Notes: generated from the sequence alone by a model not told the origin. A stretch of 5,987 nucleotides of DNA from Gammaproteobacteria bacterium (GCA_021768055.1 JAASSE010000076.1:1-5987), one strand, 5' to 3'; shown: positions 1-5,987, numbered from the stretch's first letter. Numbers and translations are program-made.

Positions 1-1
1 C

Positions 2-430
2 CTATATTTCCAGCGCCTGCGGCTGCTGTGCAGTATGTTTGTGTTCAGTGCCCGCATATACTTTTAATTTGCGGAACATAGCGCGACCCAGTGGATTCTT
101 CGGCAGCATGCCTTTAACAGCTGTTTCGATCACACGTTCCGGCGCTTTATCGATAAGGTCTTCGAAATTGATTTCTTTCAGACCACCCAGGTAGCCTGAA
201 TGGTTGTAATACATTTTGTCCTTGGCCTTGTTGCCGGTGACCTGCACTTTCTCGGCATTGATGACGACGATGTAATCACCGGTATCGACATGCGGGGTGT
301 ACTCCGCTTTATGCTTGCCGCGTAAACGGCGCGCGATTTCAGAGGCCAGGCGGCCCAGTGTTTTGCCATCGGCATCAATCAGGAACCAGTCCCGCTGCAC
401 GGTTTCTGCTTTGGCGCTGAAAGTTTTCAT
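2..430 (-). CDS. rplM: 50S ribosomal protein L13
   Basis: Ribosomal protein L13, an early-assembling component of the large subunit that binds 23S rRNA. The 142-residue product is the same length as E. coli L13 and can be followed along its whole length: the N-terminal [19 protein letters not shown] block, LGRLAS around residue 25, the [16 protein letters not shown] strand at about 47-62, [10 protein letters not shown] at 74-83, and the family signature [17 protein letters not shown] at 111-127. The ATG at 430 gives the canonical L13 N-terminus. The ribosome binding site is weak (a GGA about ten bases upstream). The stop is TAG at 2-4, so the gene is complete. In most proteobacteria rpsI (S9) follows directly, which would place it just outside the window. 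The gene has its own candidate promoter at 504-532 and is separated from the upstream ferredoxin gene by an intrinsic terminator, so it is probably transcribed independently. Confidence 0.98.
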   Translation of the reverse strand: MKTFSAKAETVQRDWFLIDADGKTLGRLASEIARRLRGKHKAEYTPHVDTGDYIVVINAEKVQVTGNKAKDKMYYNHSGYLGGLKEINFEDLIDKAPERVIETAVKGMLPKNPLGRAMFRKLKVYAGTEHKHTAQQPQALEI

Positions 431-460
431 CAGACAAATCCAGTCAAATCAAGGTTATAG

Positions 461-489
461 TCGCACTCCGGGAACTGTTCCAGGGGCGA
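461..489 (-). promoter_or_regulatory. possible leader hairpin of rplM mRNA
   Basis: Read on the minus strand, the predicted rplM leader can fold into an imperfect hairpin. TCGC (486-489) pairs with GCGA (461-464), and inside it CC-T-GGAA pairs with TTCC-C-GG around a CAG loop. It lies 30-60 bases before the start codon. In E. coli, L13 represses its own operon through the rplM leader, so a structured leader is plausible. The fold is interrupted by mismatches and I cannot show that it binds L13. Confidence 0.3.
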
Positions 490-503
490 GACAAAGACGC
501 GCA

Positions 504-532
504 ATAATACAGAATATCGCCGATATCGACAA
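504..532 (-). promoter_or_regulatory. sigma70-type promoter of rplM
   Basis: On the minus strand, TTGTCG (527-532, four of six matches to the -35 consensus) is followed after exactly 17 bases by TATTAT (504-509, five of six matches to the -10). Transcription would begin near 497, leaving a leader of about 67 nt before the rplM ATG. A perfect palindrome, ATATCG-C-CGATAT (514-526), fills most of the spacer and could be an operator or chance. The promoter lies downstream of the terminator at 567-596, as expected for an independent rplM unit. Confidence 0.6.
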
Positions 533-566
533 GCCCCGGCGCTTTAATAATACGATTGCTGCAGCC

Positions 567-596
567 AAAAAAAAGCGCGGATGTTGAATCCGCGCT
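567..596 (-). terminator. strong intrinsic (Rho-independent) terminator
   Basis: Read on the minus strand, AGCGCGGAT (588-596) pairs perfectly with ATCCGCGCT (574-582) across a five-base loop, and an unbroken run of T (567-574) follows. The nine-base-pair GC-rich stem plus U-tract is a textbook terminator. It works only for minus-strand transcripts, because the plus-strand side has no T-run. The ferredoxin stop codon lies about 165 bases upstream, unusually far for a simple gene-end terminator. That distance is one reason to assign it to the predicted small RNA that starts near 649; it could also stop transcripts from the ferredoxin gene. Confidence 0.88.
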
Positions 597-649
597 AAAA
601 CCACCAAAGGGAGGATGGAGGAGTTAAATTCGGTCTCTTTCCAGAGAGT
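567..649 (-). ncRNA. predicted small RNA with anti-Shine-Dalgarno loop
   Basis: Predicted transcript of about 83 nt, bounded by a consensus-like promoter (656-684) and the intrinsic terminator (567-596). Visible structure, 5' to 3': a hairpin beginning two bases after the predicted start, UCUCU-GGAA-AGAGA (634-647), closed by a GNRA tetraloop; an unstructured stretch containing CUCCUCC (617-623); a second possible hairpin, CCAUC (614-618) with GGUGG (601-605) and one G-U pair, presenting the eight-base loop CUCCCUUU; a short U-rich linker; and the terminator hairpin. Two CU-rich segments complementary to Shine-Dalgarno sequences, placed before a terminator with a long U-tail, are the layout expected of an Hfq-type trans-acting small RNA. 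I do not recognise a named family. An alternative is that this is a terminated leader of rplM, whose own promoter lies downstream. It rests on sequence alone. Confidence 0.58.
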
Positions 650-666
650 ATTAGTATTGTCTAATA
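649..666. promoter_or_regulatory. inverted repeat over the small-RNA promoter
   Basis: TATTAG and CTAATA form a perfect six-base inverted repeat with a six-base spacer. It covers the -10 hexamer (656-661) and reaches the predicted first transcribed base (649). A repressor bound here would block RNA polymerase, so it is a candidate operator. I see no match to a Fur, IscR or LexA box. Local sequence is AT-rich, which raises the chance of a coincidental palindrome. Confidence 0.3.
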
Positions 667-684
667 TATTGATGATATTGTCAA
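656..684 (-). promoter_or_regulatory. sigma70-type promoter of the predicted small RNA
   Basis: On the minus strand, a perfect -35 hexamer TTGACA (679-684) is followed by a 17-base spacer and GACAAT (656-661, four of six matches to the -10). Immediately upstream of the -35, positions 685-706 are almost entirely A and T on this strand, with a run of six A, resembling an UP element. Transcription would begin at about 649. The combination suggests a strong promoter although the -10 is imperfect. Confidence 0.63.
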
Positions 685-760
685 GCTTTTTTAAGCTTAT
701 TTTAAGGTTTCTACCCTGTTACAGCGGTGTCGAAATATTATTGTTATAACTTTCAACTAC

Positions 761-1069
761 TTATATTTTCAGCCTGTCTACGACCTGTCCCTTTACCAGG
801 TGCTCATCGATGATCTCATCGACATCTTCGCAGTCCAGGTAGTGGTACCAGACCTCATCAGGATAGACCACGATAACCGGCCCGAGTTCGCAGCGGTCCA
901 GGCAGCCGGCTGAATTGATGCGCACCTTGCCCGGGCCGGACAGGCCGAGTTGCTTGATCCGGGCCTTGGCGTAGTCCCTGATAGCAGTCGCATTGCATTG
1001 CTCACAGCACTACTCTCCGGCTTCACGCTGGTTGGTACAGAAGAAAACATGGTACTTGTAGTAAGACAT
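761..1069 (-). pseudogene. [2Fe-2S] thioredoxin-like ferredoxin, in-frame amber at codon 20
   Basis: Reading from the ATG at 1069 to the TAA at 761-763 gives 102 codons that match, end to end, the small (2Fe-2S) ferredoxin domain proteins often found next to rplM. It starts MSYYKYHVFFCTNQR, contains GPGKVRINSAGCLDRCELGP at 45-64 and VVYPDEVWYHY at 67-77, and ends EIIDEHLVKGQVVDRLKI. The cluster cysteines would be C11, C21 or C22, C56 and C60, the expected spacing. Codon 20 is TAG (1010-1012), just before the CC pair. The reading frame is the same on both sides, so this is a substitution and not a frameshift; CAG to TAG is the simplest origin. No in-frame ATG or GTG follows early enough to keep C11 or the second cysteine. 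Unless TAG is read through or is a sequencing error, only a 19-residue peptide is made. Identification of the family is firm; its functional state is open. A weak TACAAT -10 lies at 1098-1103. Confidence 0.85.
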
Positions 1070-1136
1070 GGCCGGTCCCGTGGTTGCCGTTTGAGGTATT
1101 GTATGTGCTCACGCCGCAGGGCAGAATTCTATCTCA

Positions 1137-1775
1137 ATGAGACATTACACACCCTTCGACCAGTTCATCATGCACGCAGACACCGCGCTGCGCACGGTCC
1201 TCGGCCGCCCGGCGGCAACACACCGCTCCTACCCTGCTGAAGGCATCGACGACTGTTCACTAGAGGACAGTGAAAGGAAACATGTGGCCGGCCTGATGCG
1301 CGTGAACCATGCCGGTGAAGTCTCGGCCCAGGCGCTGTACCAGGGCCAGTCCGTTACCGCACGTAATGAACAGGTGCGGGAGAAGCTGGAACAGGCCGCA
1401 CTGGAGGAAAATGATCACCTGGTATGGACCGAGAACCGGCTCAGGGAGCTGGGTTCGACCACCAGCCTGCTGAACCCGCTGTGGTATATGGGCTCGTTTA
1501 TCATCGGCAGCTTTGCCGGTGCGCTTGGCGACAAGTGGAACCTGGGTTTTCTTGCGGAAACCGAGCACCAGGTTGTCAAACACCTGGATGAACACCTTGG
1601 TAAATTGCCTGCTGGTGACAAGCGCAGTCGGGTAATCATTGAACAAATGAAAATCGATGAGGCAAAACACGCCACCACGGCACTGGATCATGGCGGCGAG
1701 GCGTTACCGCTGCCAGTAAAAAAACTGATGCAGGCCATGTCGAAAGTTATGACGCGTACCGCCTACCGGATTTAG
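1137..1775 (+). CDS. coq7: Coq7-type demethoxyubiquinone hydroxylase
   Basis: Di-iron monooxygenase that hydroxylates 2-polyprenyl-3-methyl-6-methoxy-1,4-benzoquinol, the penultimate step of ubiquinone synthesis, at the inner membrane face. All six carboxylate and histidine iron ligands of the ferritin-like bundle are visible: E61 (in NHAGEVSAQALYQGQ), E91 and H94 (EENDH), E143 (AETEHQ), and E175 and H178 (DEAKH). The hydrophobic stretch GSFIIGSFAGALG at 119-131 fits the membrane-associated helix of the family. At 212 residues it has the usual bacterial length, and the ATG at 1137 gives the familiar MRHYTPFDQFI start; the ribosome binding site is weak. It replaces the flavin enzyme UbiF used by E. 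coli. It is divergent from the ferredoxin gene across 67 bases, where no clear plus-strand promoter is visible, and it leads a tight row with ampD, ampE and the phosphatase gene. Confidence 0.96.
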   Translation: MRHYTPFDQFIMHADTALRTVLGRPAATHRSYPAEGIDDCSLEDSERKHVAGLMRVNHAGEVSAQALYQGQSVTARNEQVREKLEQAALEENDHLVWTENRLRELGSTTSLLNPLWYMGSFIIGSFAGALGDKWNLGFLAETEHQVVKHLDEHLGKLPAGDKRSRVIIEQMKIDEAKHATTALDHGGEALPLPVKKLMQAMSKVMTRTAYRI

Positions 1776-1794
1776 CCTCAAGGACAGTCTCTGC

Positions 1795-2343
1795 ATGCAG
1801 ATAGACCCTGCAACCCATTTGTTGGCCGATACAGAATATATTCCGTCACCTAACATGGATGACCGGCCAGATAACACGGAAGTGGACCTGCTGGTTATTC
1901 ATTCCATCAGCCTGCCTCCAGGCGAATATGGCGGAACATGGATCGAGCAACTGTTTTCGAACTCGCTGCCGGCTGATGCACATCCCTACTTTGAAGAGAT
2001 TCATAATCACCAGGTTTCAGCGCATGCCTTGATCAAACGCAATGGCAGCATAGTCCAGTTTGTTCCTTTCAACAAACGTGCCTGGCACGCAGGCGAGTCC
2101 TGTTACCAGGGCAGGGAAAAATGCAACGACTTTTCGATTGGTATCGAACTTGAAGGTACGGATAACGATATATTTGAAGATGCGCAATACGATGCATTAG
2201 CAAAAATTATCAATGCACTGCGTGAGCAATACCCTGCAATAACTGGCGACCATGTCATGGGACATTCAGATATCGCACCTGGCAGGAAAACAGATCCTGG
2301 CAGCGGCTTTGACTGGAACAGATTGAAAGCGCTTTTGACCTGA
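1795..2343 (+). CDS. ampD: 1,6-anhydro-N-acetylmuramyl-L-alanine amidase AmpD
   Basis: Cytoplasmic zinc amidase of the amidase_2 (PGRP-like) family. It cleaves the lactyl-L-alanine bond of anhydro-MurNAc-peptides imported during peptidoglycan recycling; loss of AmpD in species with AmpR-controlled beta-lactamase causes derepression. The zinc ligands are visible as H36 (LLVIHSIS), H157 (MGHSDIAPGRKTDPG) and D167 in the same motif. E118 (SIGIELEG) and K165 match the catalytic glutamate and lysine of characterised AmpD. Other family blocks are SAHALIKRNGSIVQFVPFNKRAWHAG at 75-100, recognisable by VSAHALI and AWHAG, and the C-terminal FDWNRLKALL. Length is 182 residues, the normal cytoplasmic form, and no signal peptide is present. 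An AAGGAC ribosome binding site (1780-1785) sits nine bases before the ATG. It starts 19 bases after coq7 and is followed by ampE after 31 bases, the usual gene pair. Confidence 0.97.
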   Translation: MQIDPATHLLADTEYIPSPNMDDRPDNTEVDLLVIHSISLPPGEYGGTWIEQLFSNSLPADAHPYFEEIHNHQVSAHALIKRNGSIVQFVPFNKRAWHAGESCYQGREKCNDFSIGIELEGTDNDIFEDAQYDALAKIINALREQYPAITGDHVMGHSDIAPGRKTDPGSGFDWNRLKALLT

Positions 2344-2349
2344 TAAAAC

Positions 2350-2365
2350 ATAGTCCACAGACTAT
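2350..2365 (+). other. small hairpin in the ampD-ampE gap
   Basis: ATAGTC (2350-2355) and GACTAT (2360-2365) form a perfect six-base-pair stem with a CACA loop in the 31-base gap, ending nine bases before the ampE start codon. There is no U-tract of terminator quality after it. The ampE start has no good Shine-Dalgarno sequence (only AAAG close to the ATG), so the structure may affect ampE translation. Confidence 0.3.
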
Positions 2366-2374
2366 ATTTAAAGT

Positions 2375-3220
2375 ATGGCATTAGTTTCCATCATTATTGG
2401 TTTGTTACTGGATCGTATATTCAAGCATTTACACGATCTGCGCGACCTGTCGTGGTTTGAATATTACACACGTGCAGTTGTTAAATTAATACGCACAAAC
2501 AACGGAGTAGTTCAAATAACCGCGGTACTGTTCCTGCCTGTCATTGTTATAACCGCATTACAAATACTATTGTCCGATTTTTTATTCGACATGCCCTATG
2601 TTGTATTTGGTATCGTGGTATTTGTTTACTGCCTGGGACCTGCCTGTCTCAGCAGCGAAATTGAATACTATCTGGATGCACGTCGTCTCGGTGATGAAGA
2701 TGAAGCACTGCATTATGCCGGTGCATTAACAGAACGCGCTGCGTCAACATCACCCGACCAGCAGACCAGCGACGTCACTCGCGCTATTCTTCATGTAGCC
2801 AATGAACGCATTTTTGCGGTGATTTTCTGGTTTGCAATCATTGGGCCTATTGGTGCTGTGCTGTACCGACTGATGACTAACCTCAGTAAACAGGAAGAGC
2901 TGGGAGACAATATCAAGCTTGTCGCGATGCTGTTGCAGGGCGTACTTACCTGGGTGCCTGCACGTATGCTGGCACTGGGTTATGCACTTACCGGGCACTT
3001 CGATGGTGCATTACAGGCATACCGCAACAGGCCTTATGAATCCGACCTTGTGCTTGAGAACTATGATGTACTGGTCAATACCGGTTTGGGCGCGCTGCGT
3101 GACCAGGAACCAACTGATGAAATATCCAGCATAGAATCGGCACGCAATCTGGTTATGCGTTCAATTATGATCTGGATTGCCGTACTGGCATTATTAACAC
3201 TGGGCGGCTGGTTCGGCTAA
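2375..3220 (+). CDS. ampE: AmpE family membrane protein (regulatory signalling modulator)
   Basis: Inner membrane protein of the AmpE family, distantly related to CobD/CbiB. It is encoded with ampD and has been linked to sensing or transport in beta-lactamase signalling, but its biochemical activity is not settled. The 281-residue length agrees with E. coli AmpE (284). Visible hydrophobic segments are at about 2-14, 46-68, 73-91, 145-166 and 263-280, with a further amphipathic region near 181-205. The conserved block HVANERIFAVIFWF at 140-153 and LTWVPARMLALGYALTGHFD at 191-210 are typical of the family. The ATG at 2375 gives the standard MALVSIIIGLLLDR start. Its ribosome binding site is poor and a small hairpin precedes it, so translation may depend partly on coupling to ampD. 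The histidine phosphatase gene follows after 17 bases. Confidence 0.92.
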   Translation: MALVSIIIGLLLDRIFKHLHDLRDLSWFEYYTRAVVKLIRTNNGVVQITAVLFLPVIVITALQILLSDFLFDMPYVVFGIVVFVYCLGPACLSSEIEYYLDARRLGDEDEALHYAGALTERAASTSPDQQTSDVTRAILHVANERIFAVIFWFAIIGPIGAVLYRLMTNLSKQEELGDNIKLVAMLLQGVLTWVPARMLALGYALTGHFDGALQAYRNRPYESDLVLENYDVLVNTGLGALRDQEPTDEISSIESARNLVMRSIMIWIAVLALLTLGGWFG

Positions 3221-3237
3221 ATAAACTTCTTTATTTG

Positions 3238-3834
3238 ATGACAACACGAATTGATGTAATCAGGCACGGCGAGCCCGTAGGCGGTCGTCGCTATCGCGGT
3301 CACGGTGTTGATGATCCGCTAACCGAAGCAGGCTGGCAACAGATGTGGGATGCCGTCGAACACAATCCCGGCTGGACACATATCGCAACCTCCCCGTTAG
3401 TTCGCTGCAAGGATTTTGCGCAGGCCTTGTCTGAAAAACTTGGTATCGGAATCAGTATCGATGACCGTTTGAAAGAAATCGGTTTCGGTGCATGGGAAGG
3501 CCTTACACCGGAAGAAATACTGGCAACGGATAGCAATGCGTTGAATCACTTTTACGCAGATCCGATCAATAACCGGCCTGAAGGCGCTGAGCCCTTGCAG
3601 ACCTTTTCCAAGCGCGTATGGCATGCCTATAACGACCTGGTTAATACACACGCTGGTCAACATGTATTGATCATCGGTCATGCCGGTGTTGTACGCGCCA
3701 TTACAGCGAACACGCTGTGTATGCCGCTGGATGATGTTTACAGCAACCTGAAGATTGAATACGGCGGGATTGTTTCAACCCTGATTGAAGATGGCCGTGA
3801 GCCAAAAATGATAATTACAGCGAGTAAGTCATAG
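3238..3834 (+). CDS. histidine phosphatase family protein (CobC/PhoE-like)
   Basis: Cytoplasmic enzyme of the branch-1 histidine phosphatase (phosphoglycerate mutase-like) superfamily. Counting from the ATG at 3238 (198 residues), the phospho-acceptor motif is R9-H10-G11 in DVIRHGEPVGG, with a second arginine at R56 (SPLVRC), a general acid E80 (LKEIGFGAWEG) and the second catalytic histidine H148 (IIGHAGVVRA). All core residues are present, so it should be active. The RHGEPVGG opening, the DPLTEAGW block and the FGAWEG motif resemble alpha-ribazole phosphatase (CobC) and generic sugar-phosphate phosphatases; the substrate cannot be assigned. A TTG immediately before the ATG is in frame, but the ATG is the better start. 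No Shine-Dalgarno is visible in the AT-rich 17-base gap after ampE, so it probably depends on upstream translation. Its place beside ampD-ampE invites a role in recycling phosphorylated amino sugars, but that is inference only. Confidence 0.9.
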   Translation: MTTRIDVIRHGEPVGGRRYRGHGVDDPLTEAGWQQMWDAVEHNPGWTHIATSPLVRCKDFAQALSEKLGIGISIDDRLKEIGFGAWEGLTPEEILATDSNALNHFYADPINNRPEGAEPLQTFSKRVWHAYNDLVNTHAGQHVLIIGHAGVVRAITANTLCMPLDDVYSNLKIEYGGIVSTLIEDGREPKMIITASKS

Positions 3835-3852
3835 TTTTTTGAACCACTTACT
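3823..3852. other. inverted repeat at the convergent gene end
   Basis: AGTAAGT (3823-3829) and ACTTACT (3846-3852) are a perfect seven-base inverted repeat enclosing a 16-base loop that contains six T. The left arm lies in the last codons of the phosphatase gene. Neither strand has a T-run after the stem, so it is not a canonical terminator, yet it sits where one would be expected between two convergent genes. Weak evidence. Confidence 0.25.
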
Positions 3853-3860
3853 TAAGAACA

Positions 3861-3900
3861 TTAAAACCCTCTGTGTTTCTCCGTGTCCTCTGTGGTTAAA
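3861..3900. repeat. short CTCYGTG-type tandem repeat element
   Basis: Three copies of CTCYGTG begin at 3869, 3879 and 3888, with periods of ten and nine bases. They are flanked by TTAAAACC on the left and GGTTAAA on the right, which are nearly inverted copies of each other. Read on the minus strand this is the AACCACAGAGGACACGGAG type of short dispersed sequence that recurs between genes in many bacterial genomes, as I recall it. The right flank contains the TAA stop (3896-3898) of the minus-strand gene, so the element abuts and partly supplies that gene's end. Only one copy is in the window. Confidence 0.5.
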
Positions 3901-4660
3901 CCTGCTTTTCAGCAATCTGCTGTAGTTTCGGTAGTTCAAGGCCATACTCCTTTGCCAGTTTCAGTGCGCGTTCCAGCCTCGCCGGTGCACTTCGGCCCAT
4001 GCAGCCGTGTTCAAGGTCGCCATTGAACGCAACCAGCATGCCATCGATCAACTGCTCAACATCGAGCGATTGTCCGGTCAGCTTTTCCTGCAACTGGATA
4101 ACCTCGGCTGCGACCTCGCGTGCTAGCGCCTGGTGGTCGGACCAGAGTTCACCCACGCTGCCACCGGCTTCAAGGCCGGCAATATTGGTGGTCAGTATGT
4201 AAACATTCTTCAATACCAGCTCGTACAACAGCTGCTCCGGGCTGGTAAGCACCCGCGTCGGCAAGTCGAGCGTAGCCAGTGCGTCGGCGACAAGCTGCGC
4301 ATGCCGTCCGTACACCGGTGATGCAATCACGACTTTTGAATCCATGCCTTTCTTCTTTTCGAACCAGACCGAAATCACCGTCGGATCAAGATCATGCTGC
4401 AGCCAGTCATTGGGCAGCAGCTCGTTCTGCACCAGCACCAGCCGGTCTTGCCATGCACGGGGGATTTGCTCCAGCACGGTTGCGATATCCTTTTCCGCGA
4501 CCGTGATCATCACCAGTTCGGGTTCAGCGGTATCCCGGGCGACCTCTTTCATGCTGATGCCGCGCACGACAGGATAAACTGGGTGACCCAGGCGCATGAA
4601 ACCCCGCGCAAATACGCTGCCTATTTCGCCAATACCAACGACTACGACTGGCTTTTTCAT
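3896..4660 (-). CDS. NAD(P)-binding protein, ketopantoate-reductase-like
   Basis: A Rossmann-fold oxidoreductase of 254 residues. The dinucleotide-binding loop G9-I-G-E-I-G14 lies directly after the first strand (PVVVVGIGEIG), and R33 after the second strand suggests NADP preference. ELVMITVAEKD at 48-58 and LVLVQNELLP at 74-83 follow the third and fourth strands; the second resembles the QNG loop of ketopantoate reductase. In the helical C-terminal half, K151-NVYILTT-N159 matches the K-x7-N pattern that carries the PanE catalytic lysine. However, the PanE block ending in EIDxING is not recognisable: GRSAPARLERALKLAKEYG stands in its place, and the protein is shorter than E. coli PanE (303). 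Pantoate synthesis is therefore doubtful, and I leave the gene unnamed. The ATG at 4660 gives a good Rossmann start; the ribosome binding site is poor. It is convergent with the phosphatase gene and divergent from amgK. The final TAA lies inside a short repeat. Confidence 0.78.
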   Translation of the reverse strand: MKKPVVVVGIGEIGSVFARGFMRLGHPVYPVVRGISMKEVARDTAEPELVMITVAEKDIATVLEQIPRAWQDRLVLVQNELLPNDWLQHDLDPTVISVWFEKKKGMDSKVVIASPVYGRHAQLVADALATLDLPTRVLTSPEQLLYELVLKNVYILTTNIAGLEAGGSVGELWSDHQALAREVAAEVIQLQEKLTGQSLDVEQLIDGMLVAFNGDLEHGCMGRSAPARLERALKLAKEYGLELPKLQQIAEKQV

Positions 4661-4681
4661 TCGAAAACATACTCACAAGAC

Positions 4682-4690
4682 TGTTAGAAT
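4682..4690 (+). promoter_or_regulatory. extended -10 promoter of amgK-murU
   Basis: TGTTAGAAT is an extended -10 (TG, one base, then TAGAAT with five of six matches). No good -35 is visible 17 bases upstream, which is usual for extended -10 promoters. Transcription would begin near 4697, giving a leader of about 70 bases to the ATG at 4766. This also argues against the in-frame GTG at 4691 as the amgK start, since it would lie upstream of the transcript. Confidence 0.5.
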
Positions 4691-4699
4691 GTGGCGCAT

Positions 4700-4708
4700 T
4701 TTATACCA
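4700..4708 (-). promoter_or_regulatory. extended -10 promoter of the reductase-like gene
   Basis: On the minus strand, TGGTATAAA gives TG, one base, then TATAAA (4700-4705, five of six matches). The -35 region is poor. Transcription would begin near 4693, about 33 bases before the ATG at 4660. This -10 is only nine bases from the -10 of the opposite promoter, so polymerase could hardly occupy both at once. Confidence 0.45.
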
Positions 4709-4765
4709 ATCACAGGCGTTTCTTCATTGGGCCTCGACAACAATAACCAGAACAACGACAGCCGC

Positions 4766-5987
<1,222 letters not shown>

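Noticed and set aside
683..698. AAGCTT-TTTT-AAGCTT inverted repeat as a terminator for the ferredoxin gene
   Set aside because: The stem is only six weak pairs, and on the minus strand the loop is A-rich with no T-run following. It is more consistent with the A-rich UP-element-like stretch of the promoter at 656-684.
615..749. Plus-strand 44-codon reading frame starting ATG after a GGGAGG, with a hydrophobic stretch
   Set aside because: The purine-rich sequence touches the ATG with no spacing, no plus-strand promoter is visible, and the region is better explained as the complement of the predicted small RNA and its promoter. The apparent hydrophobicity follows from AT-rich sequence.
793..1050. 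Minus-strand 85-codon frame over the ferredoxin region
   Set aside because: It is in another frame than the ferredoxin and has a low-complexity S/T/R-rich product with no family features. It is a shadow of the true frame, which is hidden because of the TAG at 1010-1012.
1260..1691. Minus-strand 143-codon frame antisense to coq7
   Set aside because: Coq7 on the plus strand has every catalytic ligand and family-typical sequence; the antisense product has no recognisable features and no start signals.
4394..4687. Plus-strand frames of 75-97 codons over the reductase-like gene
   Set aside because: They are antisense shadows of a well-supported Rossmann-fold gene, and their products are compositionally odd with no recognisable domains.
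4691..4765. GTG at 4691 as the start of amgK, adding 25 residues
   Set aside because: It adjoins the -10 element and lies before the predicted transcription start, and the added residues do not resemble the family's N-terminus. It is not excluded, since the ATG at 4766 also lacks a clear ribosome binding site.

Overview
The window looks like a chromosomal segment of a free-living gammaproteobacterium. The evidence is the rplM-type L13, a Coq7-type demethoxyubiquinone hydroxylase (the di-iron enzyme, not the UbiF flavoenzyme of E. coli), the ampD-ampE pair, and an amgK-murU pair of the Pseudomonas type. Base composition is moderate, close to half G+C by eye. Order and gene families fit groups such as Chromatiales/Ectothiorhodospiraceae or relatives, but the species cannot be named from the sequence.

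Layout. (1) 2-430, minus: complete rplM; rpsI would be expected just beyond the left edge. (2) 431-760: a 330-base gap without a convincing protein gene but dense in signals, all read on the minus strand. They are the rplM promoter with a palindrome in its spacer, a possible leader hairpin, a strong intrinsic terminator, and upstream of that a TTGACA promoter that would produce an RNA of about 83 nt ending at the terminator. This RNA would display CU-rich anti-Shine-Dalgarno sequence and is the best candidate here for something undescribed. (3) 761-1069, minus: a thioredoxin-like [2Fe-2S] ferredoxin gene interrupted by an in-frame TAG at codon 20. (4) 1137-3834, plus: coq7, ampD, ampE and a histidine phosphatase, closely spaced and probably one operon. 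(5) 3835-3895: a short convergent gap with a small inverted repeat and a CTCYGTG-type short repeat that touches the next stop codon. (6) 3896-4660, minus: a Rossmann-fold, ketopantoate-reductase-like protein. (7) 4661-4765: a divergent promoter region. (8) 4766-5987, plus: amgK and the start of murU, joined by an ATGA overlap; murU runs off the right edge.

Theme. Peptidoglycan recycling links much of the right-hand part. AmpD trims the peptide from anhydro-MurNAc-peptides. AmgK and MurU convert recycled MurNAc to MurNAc-1-phosphate and then UDP-MurNAc, bypassing de novo synthesis. AmpE is the usual membrane partner gene of ampD. Coq7 (ubiquinone synthesis) and L13 (ribosome) are housekeeping neighbours.

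Most protein genes here are ordinary. The unusual parts are the predicted small RNA and its promoter architecture, the amber-interrupted ferredoxin, and a few short repeats and palindromes in the gaps.
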